Shown: piece after piece, positions 1-7,897 of the stretch | Layout of the letters: the number at the start of each line of letters is the position of its first letter | Position numbering within the stretch: the first letter of the stretch is position 1 | Assembly: GCA_964622455.1 (NCBI GenBank) | Contig: CAZUQP010000034.1 | Span: forward strand, 1 to 33,183 | DNA length: 33,183 nucleotides | Reading direction: 5' to 3' | Source: CAZUQP01 sp964622455 | GTDB taxonomy: Bacteria > Pseudomonadota > Gammaproteobacteria > DSM-16500 | Notes under the pieces: generated by a model | Database searches by the model: none | Told to the model about the DNA's origin: nothing | What the model saw: only the letters and a program-made list of their open reading frames with translations | Position numbers and translations under genes: made by a program

Positions 1-99
1 AAGCACGAAGCTTGCTGTAGTACAGAAAACATAACTTCAGGTCAGGCTATTTCATCAACGAATGACGTAACCCTTACAGCAATGACAAGAGCTGCGTAA
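1..99 (+). CDS. C-terminal fragment of an unidentified protein
   Basis: Frame 1 is open from the left edge to a TAA at 97-99 and gives the last 32 residues of a gene that begins outside the window. The residues include two adjacent cysteines and a Ser/Thr-rich tail (ISSTNDVTLTAMTRAA). A hairpin lies about 35 bases after the stop, as expected between convergent genes. The family cannot be recognised from so little. The tail faintly resembles the C-terminus of the convergent neighbour (ISSTQNSITL there), so the two could be related exported proteins. Being open for 32 codons is weak evidence for coding. Confidence 0.4.
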   Translation, partial: KHEACCSTENITSGQAISSTNDVTLTAMTRAA

Positions 100-128
100 G
101 GTGAGTTATTTAAAATCCTATTAAAATA

Positions 129-166
129 TTATCCCGCGAAGATAAAAAAATACCTTCGCGGAATAA
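129..166. terminator. Hairpin between convergent genes, probable bidirectional terminator
   Basis: CCGCGAAG at 134-141 pairs perfectly with CTTCGCGG at 154-161 around a 12-base A-rich loop. After one mismatch, TTAT/ATAA (129-132 with 163-166) extends the stem. It lies between the stop of the left-edge gene and the stop of the convergent gene at 179. The flanks are A/T-rich rather than pure U tracts, so efficiency in either direction is uncertain. Confidence 0.55.
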
Positions 167-178
167 AATAATGGGACC

Positions 179-610
179 TTAATTAGAACCGAAAGGAACA
201 CCTAGCGTAATGCTATTCTGCGTAGAAGAAATCACATGAGCATTTTTAGCATTGGTCACTTGATAAGATACCTGGAAACGCGGTGCATTTCCTGCGTAAT
301 CACAAACCACTTTTTGTGAAGCCCCATCAAAAGTTGCTTGATAATTGGCATACGATTTTGTTAAATCTGCTGGAACACCTGATGGAAGAGTGGGATATGC
401 ATTTGTTTTGCTTGAAAAATACACGGAAGAGGTGTCTTGATCTATTTTTTCAGAACCAAAACCTGAAATTTCGGTGCCTGAATTTCCTAACACGTTAACA
501 GCGGGACAGGTGAAAGTTAAAACTAGGTCTTTCATTGAAGGTGCAGCCATCGTAACCGATGCACCACAAACCGAAACAGTTAACAGTGACGCTAAAACAA
601 ATTTTTTCAT
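179..610 (-). CDS. Small exported hypothetical protein
   Basis: This is a 143-residue protein of unknown function. Residues 1-22 form a typical Sec signal peptide: MKK, then a hydrophobic core, then a likely cleavage after the AxA-type end near VTMAAP. The mature part has two cysteines (in TFTCPAV and VVCDYAG) that could form one disulfide in the periplasm, and it is rich in Ser, Thr, Asn and aromatic residues, suggesting a small beta-sheet protein. GAGGG seven bases upstream supports the ATG at 610. It stands alone, convergent with the left-edge gene. I do not recognise a family; small secreted proteins of this shape are common in Legionella and Coxiella relatives. Confidence 0.8.
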   Translation of the reverse strand: MKKFVLASLLTVSVCGASVTMAAPSMKDLVLTFTCPAVNVLGNSGTEISGFGSEKIDQDTSSVYFSSKTNAYPTLPSGVPADLTKSYANYQATFDGASQKVVCDYAGNAPRFQVSYQVTNAKNAHVISSTQNSITLGVPFGSN

Positions 611-761
611 GGTATAGCCCTCGTTATTTAAGGAACAGATCTTTACCCATAAAATTAAAGTAAAGTCTAAAAAGCGTATAATAATTTTTACTTAATAGCA
701 ATATTGCTTATAAAATAATCTAAATGGCTCCCTAACTAATTGTATCCATACCCTTTTCTTT

Positions 762-1970
762 CTATTCACGCACCAGAGCCGGTAAATGAGCGCGCTTCCC
801 AAGGGCATAATTCATGAAAAATTTTTTAAGTGGTGAGAGCGTATGGGTAAAATTCAACGCTTTATTTCGTAAAGAATGCACGGCGCGGCTTTCATTCACA
901 AAAATATATTTTAATAAATCCATTGCAGCAAGCATGGTTAAATTATCAGATTTACGTGCCCGTTCATACGGACGCAAAGATAAAAATTTTGAAAAATCGC
1001 GATTTTTTTTCTGAGAGAATTGTATCGTTTCCACCAAACAGGCTGCATCAAGTAAACCTAAATTCATGCCTTGCCCTGCCAATGGATGAATGGTGTGTGC
1101 TGCATCACCGATTAACGCTATTCTTTCTTGCACATAGTGTTTTGCATGACGCATCACTAATGGAAAATGATATCGTTTGCTGACTTCAGTAATTCTTCCC
1201 AGTTTTTCTGTCAATGCATAACTTAATTGCTCTTGAAACATTAAATCATCAAGCGCTAATAATTCTTCTGCATGCTTATGTTCTGTTGACCACACAATGG
1301 AGGAAGTGTAAGCATCCTCCAACGGTAAAAATGCTAAAGGTCCCGTCAACAAAAATCGCTGCCAGGCGGTTGCTTCATGCGGTAATTCTGCTTTGACAGT
1401 TGCAACAATTGCAGTTTGTTGATAATCACGTGTTGTTAACTCAATATTCGCGTTTTTACGCACCCATGAATGCGCGCCATCTGCGCCAATTAATAATTTT
1501 GTTTTGAATAAAGCCTCTTCTTTCGTAGTGACTTCAAGATAATCTAGCGAAGAGCGCCATGAAGTTAACGTAACAGGATGAAAAAAATCAATCGAAGAAT
1601 TCAAAATAGATTGAAGCAAACTCGCACGCATCACATTTTCTTCGATGATATAACCCAAAACAGGCTCTCCTAATTCACGCCCATCAAAACAAAGTCTGCC
1701 TTCCCCTGTTTCATCCCATACATACATGCGTGAGTAAGGGCTGATACGCTTTGCACGCATGGGATCCCATACCTGAAGATGTTCGAAAATTTTTTTTGAA
1801 GCAAGAGAAATAGCACTCACTCGATAATCGTAAGAAGCAGATTGCCAATCAGAAAATTCTTTTTTTGAATCTAGTAACGCGATTTTACATGAAGTGTTTT
1901 TTGCAAGTAATAATGCGGCTGTCATCCCGACAATGCCGCCGCCCACAATAATAACATCGTAATCCTTCAT
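762..1970 (-). CDS. FAD-dependent ubiquinone-biosynthesis hydroxylase, UbiI/UbiF type
   Basis: Flavoprotein monooxygenase that hydroxylates the polyprenyl-phenol ring during aerobic ubiquinone synthesis at the inner membrane. The 402 residues show the UbiH/UbiI/UbiF architecture: the dinucleotide-binding GGGIVG at 10-15, the GADGAHSWVR motif at 162-171, and the FAD-ribityl motif GDAAHTIHPLAGQGMNLG at 288-305. It shares features with both E. coli UbiI (GADG..SW.R) and UbiF (FDGRELG..VLGY region, NYALG C-terminus), so the carbon position it hydroxylates is not settled; it differs from the UbiH at 24802. GAGG six bases upstream supports the ATG. It is the last gene of the coaBC-dut-phosphomannomutase operon, 21 bases after algC. 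In E. coli, ubiI instead follows ubiH. Confidence 0.92.
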   Translation of the reverse strand: MKDYDVIIVGGGIVGMTAALLLAKNTSCKIALLDSKKEFSDWQSASYDYRVSAISLASKKIFEHLQVWDPMRAKRISPYSRMYVWDETGEGRLCFDGRELGEPVLGYIIEENVMRASLLQSILNSSIDFFHPVTLTSWRSSLDYLEVTTKEEALFKTKLLIGADGAHSWVRKNANIELTTRDYQQTAIVATVKAELPHEATAWQRFLLTGPLAFLPLEDAYTSSIVWSTEHKHAEELLALDDLMFQEQLSYALTEKLGRITEVSKRYHFPLVMRHAKHYVQERIALIGDAAHTIHPLAGQGMNLGLLDAACLVETIQFSQKKNRDFSKFLSLRPYERARKSDNLTMLAAMDLLKYIFVNESRAVHSLRNKALNFTHTLSPLKKFFMNYALGKRAHLPALVRE

Positions 1971-1991
1971 GATTGCCTCAAAATTAAAAAT

Positions 1992-3380
1992 TCAAAAAGG
2001 CAGCACTAAATCCGGTTTTAATAACAAAAGATAATCCCGAAATAAGGTTTGAATTTTTTCTAAAATGATTTGAGTTTCCGCTTCAAAACGCAGCACTAAA
2101 CAAGGTGTCGTGTTAGAGGGTCGGACCAATCCCCATCCATCAGCAAAATTTACTCTAAGCCCATCAATCGTGACAATTTCAGCTGAACTAAAATGGGCAG
2201 ATTTCACCAATTTATCCATCAGTAAAAACTTTTCATTTTCATCGACATATATTTTTAATTCGGGTGTATTCACACTATTGGGAATTTTTTTGAATAACAC
2301 ATCACTGTCATCACTCCCTTCAGAAAGAATCTCAAGTAAGCGTGCGCCTGCATAAATGGCATCATCAAATCCATACCAACGGTCTTTAAAGAAAATGTGC
2401 CCGCTCATCTCTCCTGCAAGCAGCGCTTGTGTTTCTGCTAATTTTGATTTAATCAATGAGTGGCCTGTCTTCCACATAATCGGTACACCGCCTGCAGCGT
2501 GAATCACTTTTGCTAAGTGACTCGTGCATTTCACATCATAAATAATTTTAGCGCCCGGGTGATGCGTTAAAATCGATTTTGCAAATAACATGAGTTGCCG
2601 ATCAGGCCAAATGATTTCACCTTGGCTCGTCACAACACCCAATCGATCGCCATCCCCATCAAATGCCAAACCAATATCTGCTTCAGTATTTTTTACCGCT
2701 TTAATTAAATCTTTTAAATTTTCGGGCTGGCTTGGATCAGGATGATGATTCGGAAAATGACCGTCCACTTCACAAAATAATTCGTGCACGGTACACCCCA
2801 TGCGACGAAAAAGATCCGGAACAATAGCGCCCGCAACACCATTACCAGCATCAACGACTATTTTTAACGGACGAGCAATCTGCACATCACGCACCACCCG
2901 CGTGATGTAACGCTCAATAATGTCCAGTTCGCAAATTTCACCGCGGCCTTCTAAAAATTGATTGTGAATAATTCGCTGGTACAAATCTTGAATGCCTTCT
3001 TCGGCAAGTGTCTTACCAGCAATTACCATTTTTAAACCGTTATAATTCGACGGATTGTGGCTGCCTGTTAACATGACGCCTGAGCGTGTATCCATGACGT
3101 GAGTTGCATAATAAAGCAAAGGCGTTGGTACAATACCGATATCAATCACATCACACCCAGCCGAACAAAGACCGGCTGCTAACGCACGGGAAAGTACAGG
3201 GCCTGATAAGCGACCATCGCGTCCCAGTACAATACGTTTTTCACCTGCCTCAATGACTGTTGAGCCAATCGCTTGGCCTAATGCATAGATACTTTCATCT
3301 GTTAATTCTTCGCCAACAATCCCTCGAATATCATAAGCACGAAAAATACCGGGATGAATTATCTTATTTTTTTGCGTCAT
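1992..3380 (-). CDS. algC: Phosphomannomutase/phosphoglucomutase (AlgC/ManB family)
   Basis: Interconverts hexose 6- and 1-phosphates (mannose and/or glucose), feeding nucleotide-sugar, LPS and polysaccharide synthesis in the cytoplasm. All four alpha-D-phosphohexomutase landmarks are present in 462 residues: active-site phosphoserine loop TGSHNP with Ser107, Mg-binding DGDGD at 241-245, sugar-specificity loop GEMSGH at 323-328, and phosphate-binding RPSNTTP at 420-426. Length and motif spacing match Pseudomonas AlgC closely (Ser108 and about 463 residues there). Its ATG overlaps the dut stop as TAATG, with AGGA nine bases upstream, so translation is probably coupled. The symbol follows the AlgC-type sequence; whether mannose or glucose is the main substrate cannot be read from sequence. 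Confidence 0.94.
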   Translation of the reverse strand: MTQKNKIIHPGIFRAYDIRGIVGEELTDESIYALGQAIGSTVIEAGEKRIVLGRDGRLSGPVLSRALAAGLCSAGCDVIDIGIVPTPLLYYATHVMDTRSGVMLTGSHNPSNYNGLKMVIAGKTLAEEGIQDLYQRIIHNQFLEGRGEICELDIIERYITRVVRDVQIARPLKIVVDAGNGVAGAIVPDLFRRMGCTVHELFCEVDGHFPNHHPDPSQPENLKDLIKAVKNTEADIGLAFDGDGDRLGVVTSQGEIIWPDRQLMLFAKSILTHHPGAKIIYDVKCTSHLAKVIHAAGGVPIMWKTGHSLIKSKLAETQALLAGEMSGHIFFKDRWYGFDDAIYAGARLLEILSEGSDDSDVLFKKIPNSVNTPELKIYVDENEKFLLMDKLVKSAHFSSAEIVTIDGLRVNFADGWGLVRPSNTTPCLVLRFEAETQIILEKIQTLFRDYLLLLKPDLVLPF

Positions 3381-3889
3381 TAATTTTTTCCTGAATGCCC
3401 AAAACCGCCTTCACCGCGGTCTGTTGCATTAAATTCTGTGACGAGATCAAAGTGAACACGCGCAATCGGCACAAAAACCAATTGGGCGAGTCGATCACCT
3501 GGCGCAATGCTATAGGAAGATTGACCGCGATTCCAGCAAGAAATCATGAGCGGGCCCTGATAATCAGAATCAATCAATCCCACTAAATTGCCGAGCACAA
3601 TGCCATTCTTATGCCCAAGCCCAGAGCGCGGCAAAATGACAGCAGCCAAAGACGGATCCCCTATGTAAATTGAAATACCGGTTGGAATTAAATGCGTTTC
3701 GCCTGGATTAATCAACAAAGCAGAATCAAGGCACGCGCGTAAATCAAGTCCTGCAGCACCCTTCGTTTCATATTTCGGTAAAGAGAATTCATGCCCCATA
3801 CGCGGATCAAGAATTTTCACTTGTACCGCTAATTTTTGATGAAAATTTTGTGCGTCTTGCAATTGATGTGATTCTATTATTTCTTCCAT
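3380..3889 (-). CDS. dut: Deoxyuridine 5'-triphosphate nucleotidohydrolase (dUTPase)
   Basis: Hydrolyses dUTP to dUMP and pyrophosphate, keeping uracil out of DNA and supplying the dTMP precursor; a homotrimer in the family. Five conserved motifs occur in order: AGLDLRA (46-52), PRSGLG (87-92), GLIDSDYQG (104-112), GDRLAQ (131-136) and the P-loop-like RGEGGFGHSG (158-167). At 169 residues it is about 18 longer than E. coli Dut because of an N-terminal extension before the usual VKILDPR start. The ATG at 3889 lies inside the end of coaBC (13-base overlap), with AAGG ten bases upstream, and no internal ATG lies near the conserved start, so the extension is probably real. The coaBC-dut order is common in gammaproteobacteria. 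Confidence 0.96.
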   Translation of the reverse strand: MEEIIESHQLQDAQNFHQKLAVQVKILDPRMGHEFSLPKYETKGAAGLDLRACLDSALLINPGETHLIPTGISIYIGDPSLAAVILPRSGLGHKNGIVLGNLVGLIDSDYQGPLMISCWNRGQSSYSIAPGDRLAQLVFVPIARVHFDLVTEFNATDRGEGGFGHSGKN

Positions 3890-5094
3890 TTCAAATTTAC
3901 CTTTTTAGCAATTAATGAAATTAATTCCCGCGCTAATTTTGTTTTGGGTGCACTCGTAAGTTCGTGTTCTTCATCTTGAGTCAAGACTGTGACTGCATTG
4001 TTATCTTGTTCAAAACCTTGTTGGTTCCCCACATAATTAGCAATGATCATATCTAATTTTTTCTTGATTAATTTATCGCGGGCATTTTTTTGTAAGTGTT
4101 CTGTTTCCGCTGCAAAACCAATCACAAAAGGACGTTTGGGCAGCATCGCAACACTCTTTAAAATATCAGGATTGCGCTCTAAAGTGAGCGTAAAAATTTC
4201 TTCTGTTTTAGTCATTTTTTGAGATGCTATCTGATTGACCCGATAATCAGAAACCGCTGCAACACTCAAAAAAATATCACACTCATTCACATGCGCCATG
4301 ACCGCTTGATACATTTCTTCCGCATGAATGACCCCTACGTATTTCACCCGATCTGGTTGACTTAAAGAAACAGGGCCGCTAATGAGGGTGACTAAAGCAC
4401 CCGCTTCCAAAGCAGCACTCGCCAGGGCATAACCCATTTTTCCGGAACTCACATTACTGATGTAACGCACAGGATCAATAAATTCACGGGTAGGGCCTGC
4501 AGTAATCAGCACACGTTTGCCGCTTAAACTGCCCGTTTGAAAAAGCTTTGCAACCCCATCGATCAATTCTACCGCCTCAAGCATCCGCCCAGGGCCCATA
4601 TCACCACAAGCTTGACTGCCGTCCCCTGGGCCCAATAGAGTGATGCCTTTCGTTTTAAGCATCTCGACATTGACTTCAGTGGCGGGGTTTTTCCACATAC
4701 CTTGGTTCATGGCCGGGGCTATCGCTAAAGGCGCTTTACTTGCCAAACACAGTGTAGTCAATAAATCATTGGCTGTGCCTGCAACCAAACGGGCGATAAA
4801 ATCGGCCGTGGCCGGCGCAATGAGTATGGCATCTGCCCATCGGGCGAGTTCAATGTGTCCCATGGCCGCTTCAGCCGCAACATCAAATAAATCGGTATGG
4901 ACAGGGTTCCCGGAAACGGCTTGAAGGGTAAGCGGGGTAATAAATTCCTTTGCATGCGCTGTCATCACGACCCGAACCTCCGCCCCGGCTTCGCGCAGAC
5001 GGCGTGCTACATCCGCACTTTTATAGGCTGCGATACCGCCTGTCACCCCCAACAAAATGCGCTTATTTGTAAGAAACTGATTCATGAAAGCCAT
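3877..5094 (-). CDS. coaBC: Bifunctional phosphopantothenoylcysteine decarboxylase/phosphopantothenate-cysteine ligase
   Basis: Joins cysteine to 4'-phosphopantothenate with CTP (CoaB) and decarboxylates the product with FMN (CoaC), steps two and three of coenzyme A synthesis. The CoaC half has GVTGGIAAYKS near residue 17, the catalytic His80 in HIELARWAD, PAMNQGMW at 127-134 and the catalytic Cys163 in the lid. The CoaB half starts near 192, with ITAGPTREFIDPVRYISN and the KKKLD segment near the CTP site. About 405 residues is the normal fused length. The ATG at 5094 follows an in-frame GTG at 5097; ATG 5085 (MNQFL) fits the family N-terminus equally well, and no strong Shine-Dalgarno decides. 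First gene of the operon, divergent from rpmB. Confidence 0.96.
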   Translation of the reverse strand: MAFMNQFLTNKRILLGVTGGIAAYKSADVARRLREAGAEVRVVMTAHAKEFITPLTLQAVSGNPVHTDLFDVAAEAAMGHIELARWADAILIAPATADFIARLVAGTANDLLTTLCLASKAPLAIAPAMNQGMWKNPATEVNVEMLKTKGITLLGPGDGSQACGDMGPGRMLEAVELIDGVAKLFQTGSLSGKRVLITAGPTREFIDPVRYISNVSSGKMGYALASAALEAGALVTLISGPVSLSQPDRVKYVGVIHAEEMYQAVMAHVNECDIFLSVAAVSDYRVNQIASQKMTKTEEIFTLTLERNPDILKSVAMLPKRPFVIGFAAETEHLQKNARDKLIKKKLDMIIANYVGNQQGFEQDNNAVTVLTQDEEHELTSAPKTKLARELISLIAKKVNLKWKK

Positions 5095-5149
5095 CACTCA
5101 TTTCGATGGCAAATCATATAATTTTCTAAGAAAAAAACATAGCCTTAAC

Positions 5150-5178
5150 TTGCGCTAACTGGCTATTTCTGGTATAAA
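5150..5178 (+). promoter_or_regulatory. Sigma70 promoter of rpmB-rpmG
   Basis: TTGCGC at 5150-5155 and TATAAA at 5173-5178 are separated by exactly 17 bases. The -10 ends 27 bases before the L28 start codon and only 15 bases before the ribosome-binding site GGAGA at 5196-5200. Position and match make this a convincing promoter for the ribosomal-protein pair. Confidence 0.65.
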
Positions 5179-5205
5179 TCGCGGCCTGAGTTATTGGAGA
5201 TGAAC

Positions 5206-5445
5206 ATGTCTAGAATCTGTCAAGTCACGGGAAAAGGCCCTTTAGCAGGGCATAATGTTTCCCATGCTAACAACAAGACCAAACGGCGTTTTAACCCAAA
5301 CCTTCAGGAACACCGTTTCTGGTTAGAAAACGAAAAACGTTATATTAAGCTGCGTGTCAGCACCCAAGGTATGCGTATTATTGATAAATACGGCATTGAA
5401 AAAGTTCTGCAAGACATCAAAGAACGCGAAAAAGCAGATAAATAA
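5206..5445 (+). CDS. rpmB: 50S ribosomal protein L28
   Basis: Component of the large ribosomal subunit. The 79-residue sequence matches gammaproteobacterial L28 over its whole length: MSRICQVTGKGP, then NKTKRRFNPNLQEHRFW, then LRVSTQGMRIIDKYGI. The ATG at 5206 is chosen because L28 proteins begin MSR and GGAGA sits five bases upstream; an upstream in-frame TTG at 5194 would add four unneeded residues and bury the ribosome-binding site. Followed 11 bases later by rpmG, the usual arrangement. Confidence 0.97.
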   Translation: MSRICQVTGKGPLAGHNVSHANNKTKRRFNPNLQEHRFWLENEKRYIKLRVSTQGMRIIDKYGIEKVLQDIKEREKADK

Positions 5446-5456
5446 CAGGGGCGACT

Positions 5457-5651
5457 ATGCGCGATAAAATTAAAATGTTATCCACCGGCACCACGAAAGC
5501 CGGCAAAAAAACCGGTACTTTTCGAACAACCAGCAAAAACAAACGTACCATGGCTGATAAGTTTAAGAAAAAATACTATGATCCACGTGCCTTCAACACA
5601 GAGACTGGTAAAATAGGCATGCACGTGATGTTTGAAGAAACAAAGTTATAA
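5457..5651 (+). CDS. rpmG: 50S ribosomal protein L33, with two internal insertions
   Basis: Large-subunit protein recognised by its position after rpmB, the MRDKIKML start, TGTFRTTSKNKRT, the KKYYDP segment and the HVMFEETK end. At 64 residues it is longer than the usual 50-55. Extra residues fall in the first loop (TTKAGKK before TGTF) and in the second hairpin (roughly FNTETGKI between DPRA and MHVMF). It lacks the paired cysteines of zinc-binding L33. The ATG at 5457 has a GGGG-type purine stretch about seven bases upstream. Identification is firm; the functional meaning of the insertions is unknown. Confidence 0.9.
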   Translation: MRDKIKMLSTGTTKAGKKTGTFRTTSKNKRTMADKFKKKYYDPRAFNTETGKIGMHVMFEETKL

Positions 5652-5749
5652 TCTAAAAAAAATTGTAACAGATCAAGCAATAATATCGACTTAAGAAATT
5701 TGTATGCGTTTCCCTTTGAAAAAACTTATCCTGCGCTACGCAGAAAAGA

Positions 5750-5779
5750 GCAGAGGGGATTTTACCCCCCCTCTTCTGC
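5750..5779. terminator. Imperfect GC-rich hairpin downstream of rpmG
   Basis: GAGGGG (5753-5758) pairs with CCCCTC (5768-5773), and flanking GCA/TGC adds three pairs across a three-base bulge. It lies 98 bases after the rpmG stop and 101 before hicA. No U tract follows on the plus strand, so it is only a possible terminator or mRNA-stabilising structure. Confidence 0.3.
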
Positions 5780-5837
5780 AAAACAATAAACCCTCAAAAA
5801 ATACCGCTAACATCATTAATTTTAAAGAACAATCCAG

Positions 5838-5866
5838 TTGAGATTCGGACGTTTTTGACCGATAAT
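5838..5866 (+). promoter_or_regulatory. Promoter of hicAB
   Basis: TTGAGA (5838-5843), a 17-base spacer and GATAAT (5861-5866) each match the sigma70 hexamers at five of six positions. The -10 lies 14 bases before the hicA ATG, which is preceded by TGAGGA. The short distance implies a very short leader. Confidence 0.6.
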
Positions 5867-5880
5867 GTAAATGAGGATTC

Positions 5881-6096
5881 ATGAAAGGATCAGAATTTTT
5901 AAGAAAACTTAAAAAATTAGGCAAAGAAAAAGGTATTAAAGTTAAGCTCATAGAAGAACGCGGCAAAGGAAGTCATTGCACGATCGAATATGGAGATTGC
6001 TTTACCATTATTCGTAACTTAAAGGATGAACTTAAGAGCGGCACATATAATGCAATGCTAAAGCAGCTTGGTATTTCTAAAAATGAATTGAGGTAA
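5881..6096 (+). CDS. hicA: HicA-family mRNA interferase toxin
   Basis: Small double-stranded-RNA-binding-fold RNase that cleaves mRNA when free of its antitoxin. The 71 residues carry the HicA signature: MKGSEFLRKLKKLG at the start, catalytic His32 in GKGSHCT, and the tail LKSGTYNAMLKQLGISKNEL. Length is typical. It has its own promoter and GAGGA ribosome-binding site, and its stop directly abuts the antitoxin start region. Toxin-first order is usual for hicAB. Located between the ribosomal-protein pair and the transporter block, consistent with a mobile accessory module. Confidence 0.92.
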   Translation: MKGSEFLRKLKKLGKEKGIKVKLIEERGKGSHCTIEYGDCFTIIRNLKDELKSGTYNAMLKQLGISKNELR

Positions 6097-6102
6097 ATGT
6101 GT

Positions 6103-6534
6103 ATGAGTGACCAATTTAGCTATCCTGTTAAACTAACCAAACAAAAAGAAGGCGGCTATTTAGTACAATTCCCGGATTTGGCAGAAGCAATTACTCAAGG
6201 CGAAAATCTAGAAGATGCTTTAAATGAAGCCATGGATTGTTTAGAAGAGGCAATTGCACATCGAATGGCAAAAAAACTCGATATTCCCATGCCTAGTCAA
6301 CGCAAGCGCTGCAAATATATTACATTATCGACTACTTTTGCGGTAAAAACTGCTTTATATCTTGCCATGAGAGAAAAGAAACTCAACAACACATCACTTG
6401 CAAGAAAATTAGGTTGCAATGAAAAAGAAATTCGTCGTTTGCTTGATCCACATTACAATTCAAAACTACCGCGCATTGAAGAAGCACTTAACAAATTGGG
6501 TAAGAAATTAGAGGTACACGTGGTGTCTTTTTGA
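6103..6534 (+). CDS. hicB: HicB-family antitoxin with C-terminal HTH
   Basis: Antitoxin that binds and inactivates HicA and, through a DNA-binding C-terminal domain, represses its own operon. Residues 1-60 form the degenerate RNase-H-like HicB fold (EGGYLVQFPDLAEAITQGENLEDALNEAMDCLEEAI). Residues about 85-143 form a helix-turn-helix segment (NTSLARKLGCNEKEIRRLLDP). The ATG at 6103 is preferred: GAGG at 6090-6093 lies nine bases upstream, whereas the in-frame ATG at 6097, abutting the hicA stop, would leave only three. A terminator overlaps its stop codon. Confidence 0.93.
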   Translation: MSDQFSYPVKLTKQKEGGYLVQFPDLAEAITQGENLEDALNEAMDCLEEAIAHRMAKKLDIPMPSQRKRCKYITLSTTFAVKTALYLAMREKKLNNTSLARKLGCNEKEIRRLLDPHYNSKLPRIEEALNKLGKKLEVHVVSF

Positions 6535-6556
6535 TTTTGCAGCCGGCAAAATTTTT
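6534..6556 (+). terminator. Rho-independent terminator of hicAB
   Basis: ATTTTGC (6534-6540) pairs with GCAAAAT (6546-6552) around a five-base loop and runs straight into TTTTT (6552-6556). The stem begins at the last base of the hicB stop codon. It also separates hicB from the convergent transporter gene. Confidence 0.6.
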
Positions 6557-6567
6557 AGGGATAGAAC

Positions 6568-7836
6568 CTATAGTGTCTCAGTAGAAAGTATTCGGGTACT
6601 TGGAGAAAACATCATCGAAGTAATAGCGCCCAATGCAATGATTGCAATCAAAACAATATAAAACGCCGGCGCAAGCGGCGTATGAAAATACTGCGTCAAC
6701 CAACCAGAAATCATGGGCGCTGTTCCCCCAAATAAAGAAGCTGCCATATTAAGCGTAATACTCATTCCTGTATAACGCACAGCTGTTGGAAAACTTTCGG
6801 CTAATACAGAAGAAAAAGGCCCCAATATCATTCCCAAAAAAACTGAAATTAATCCTTGCGCAAAAAACTGCATATCCACTTGACTGCCTAGGATCATTTT
6901 AAATAATGGATAAGCAAAACAAACGATCAATGCACATCCAACCATTATCATTCGTTTTTTGTCAAAATAATCGGATAGAAAACCGAATCCTAACACTGAA
7001 ATTGAATAAACAAACGTGACCCATAAATATAAACGCATTGCATCTTCGGTATTTAATTTATGTATGCTGACTGTATAACTACTAAAATAAAGTAGGTTCA
7101 TGTAAACTAACGTATTAGTTAATGTCGAGATACACAACATAACCGCTAAATTTTTTGTATGCTGAGTCAATAATAATTTAATCGGCATCCGATGAATTAA
7201 ACCTTGTTCTTTGATGTGATTAAATTCGCGTGATTCAAAAATTGATTTACGTAAAAGAAAACTAAGTACTCCTAGCGGCCCCGCCAACAAAAAGGGAATG
7301 CGCCATCCGCCATTCAACATCGCTTCATATCCCAAATATTTTAAGGTGATCGCGTAAACTAAAGCACCTAAAAAACAACCGACTCCCGTACCAAAAATGC
7401 CAAAGCTCGTAATCAATCCTTTTCGAGTTTGATTCGTTTGTTCTGAAAGCAACGCAAGTCCGCCGGGATATTCACCGCTCGTTGAAAATCCTTGCGCTAA
7501 ACGGCATATCACTAGTGCTAATGTTGAAAAAGAAGTGCCCACCGGAATAAGCCCTATACACAATGTTGCACCTGCCATAAAAAAAATGGTGATCAACAAA
7601 GTATATTTGCGGCCTAAAGTATCACCTACATGCCCAAAGAAAAATGCGCCCAGCGGACGCATAATATAACCCGATGCAAAAATCGCAAACGTTGACATCA
7701 TGGCTTCGAGGTGATTACTGCGCGGGAAAAATAACTGAGAAATAATCGGTGTGAGAGACGCAAAGACGGTAAATTCATACCATTCAAATATAGTCCCTAA
7801 CGTGCAAAGAGCAACTTGTTTTTTGGTTGAACCCAT
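6568..7836 (-). CDS. MFS transporter, metabolite:H+ symporter (MHS/ProP-like) family
   Basis: Twelve-helix inner-membrane permease of about 422 residues. MHS landmarks are the TIFEWYEF N-terminus (residues 14-22), motif A GHVGDTLGRK at 68-77 between helices 2 and 3, and RLAQGFSTSGEYPGG at 112-126. A second motif-A-like loop (GFLSDYFDKKR) occurs in the C-terminal half. Relatives carry proline/betaine, dicarboxylates or shikimate; substrate cannot be assigned. The ATG at 7836 is used; the frame also allows a TTG at 7848 adding MADQ, and neither has a strong ribosome-binding site. Multiple ProP-like permeases are typical of host-associated bacteria. The desaturase stop lies 61 bases upstream on the same strand. 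Confidence 0.88.
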   Translation of the reverse strand: MGSTKKQVALCTLGTIFEWYEFTVFASLTPIISQLFFPRSNHLEAMMSTFAIFASGYIMRPLGAFFFGHVGDTLGRKYTLLITIFFMAGATLCIGLIPVGTSFSTLALVICRLAQGFSTSGEYPGGLALLSEQTNQTRKGLITSFGIFGTGVGCFLGALVYAITLKYLGYEAMLNGGWRIPFLLAGPLGVLSFLLRKSIFESREFNHIKEQGLIHRMPIKLLLTQHTKNLAVMLCISTLTNTLVYMNLLYFSSYTVSIHKLNTEDAMRLYLWVTFVYSISVLGFGFLSDYFDKKRMIMVGCALIVCFAYPLFKMILGSQVDMQFFAQGLISVFLGMILGPFSSVLAESFPTAVRYTGMSITLNMAASLFGGTAPMISGWLTQYFHTPLAPAFYIVLIAIIALGAITSMMFSPSTRILSTETL

Positions 7837-7897
7837 TTGATCTGCCAACGAATTACTTAATCTAATACCATCCTGAGAACACAGAAAAAAATTGAGA

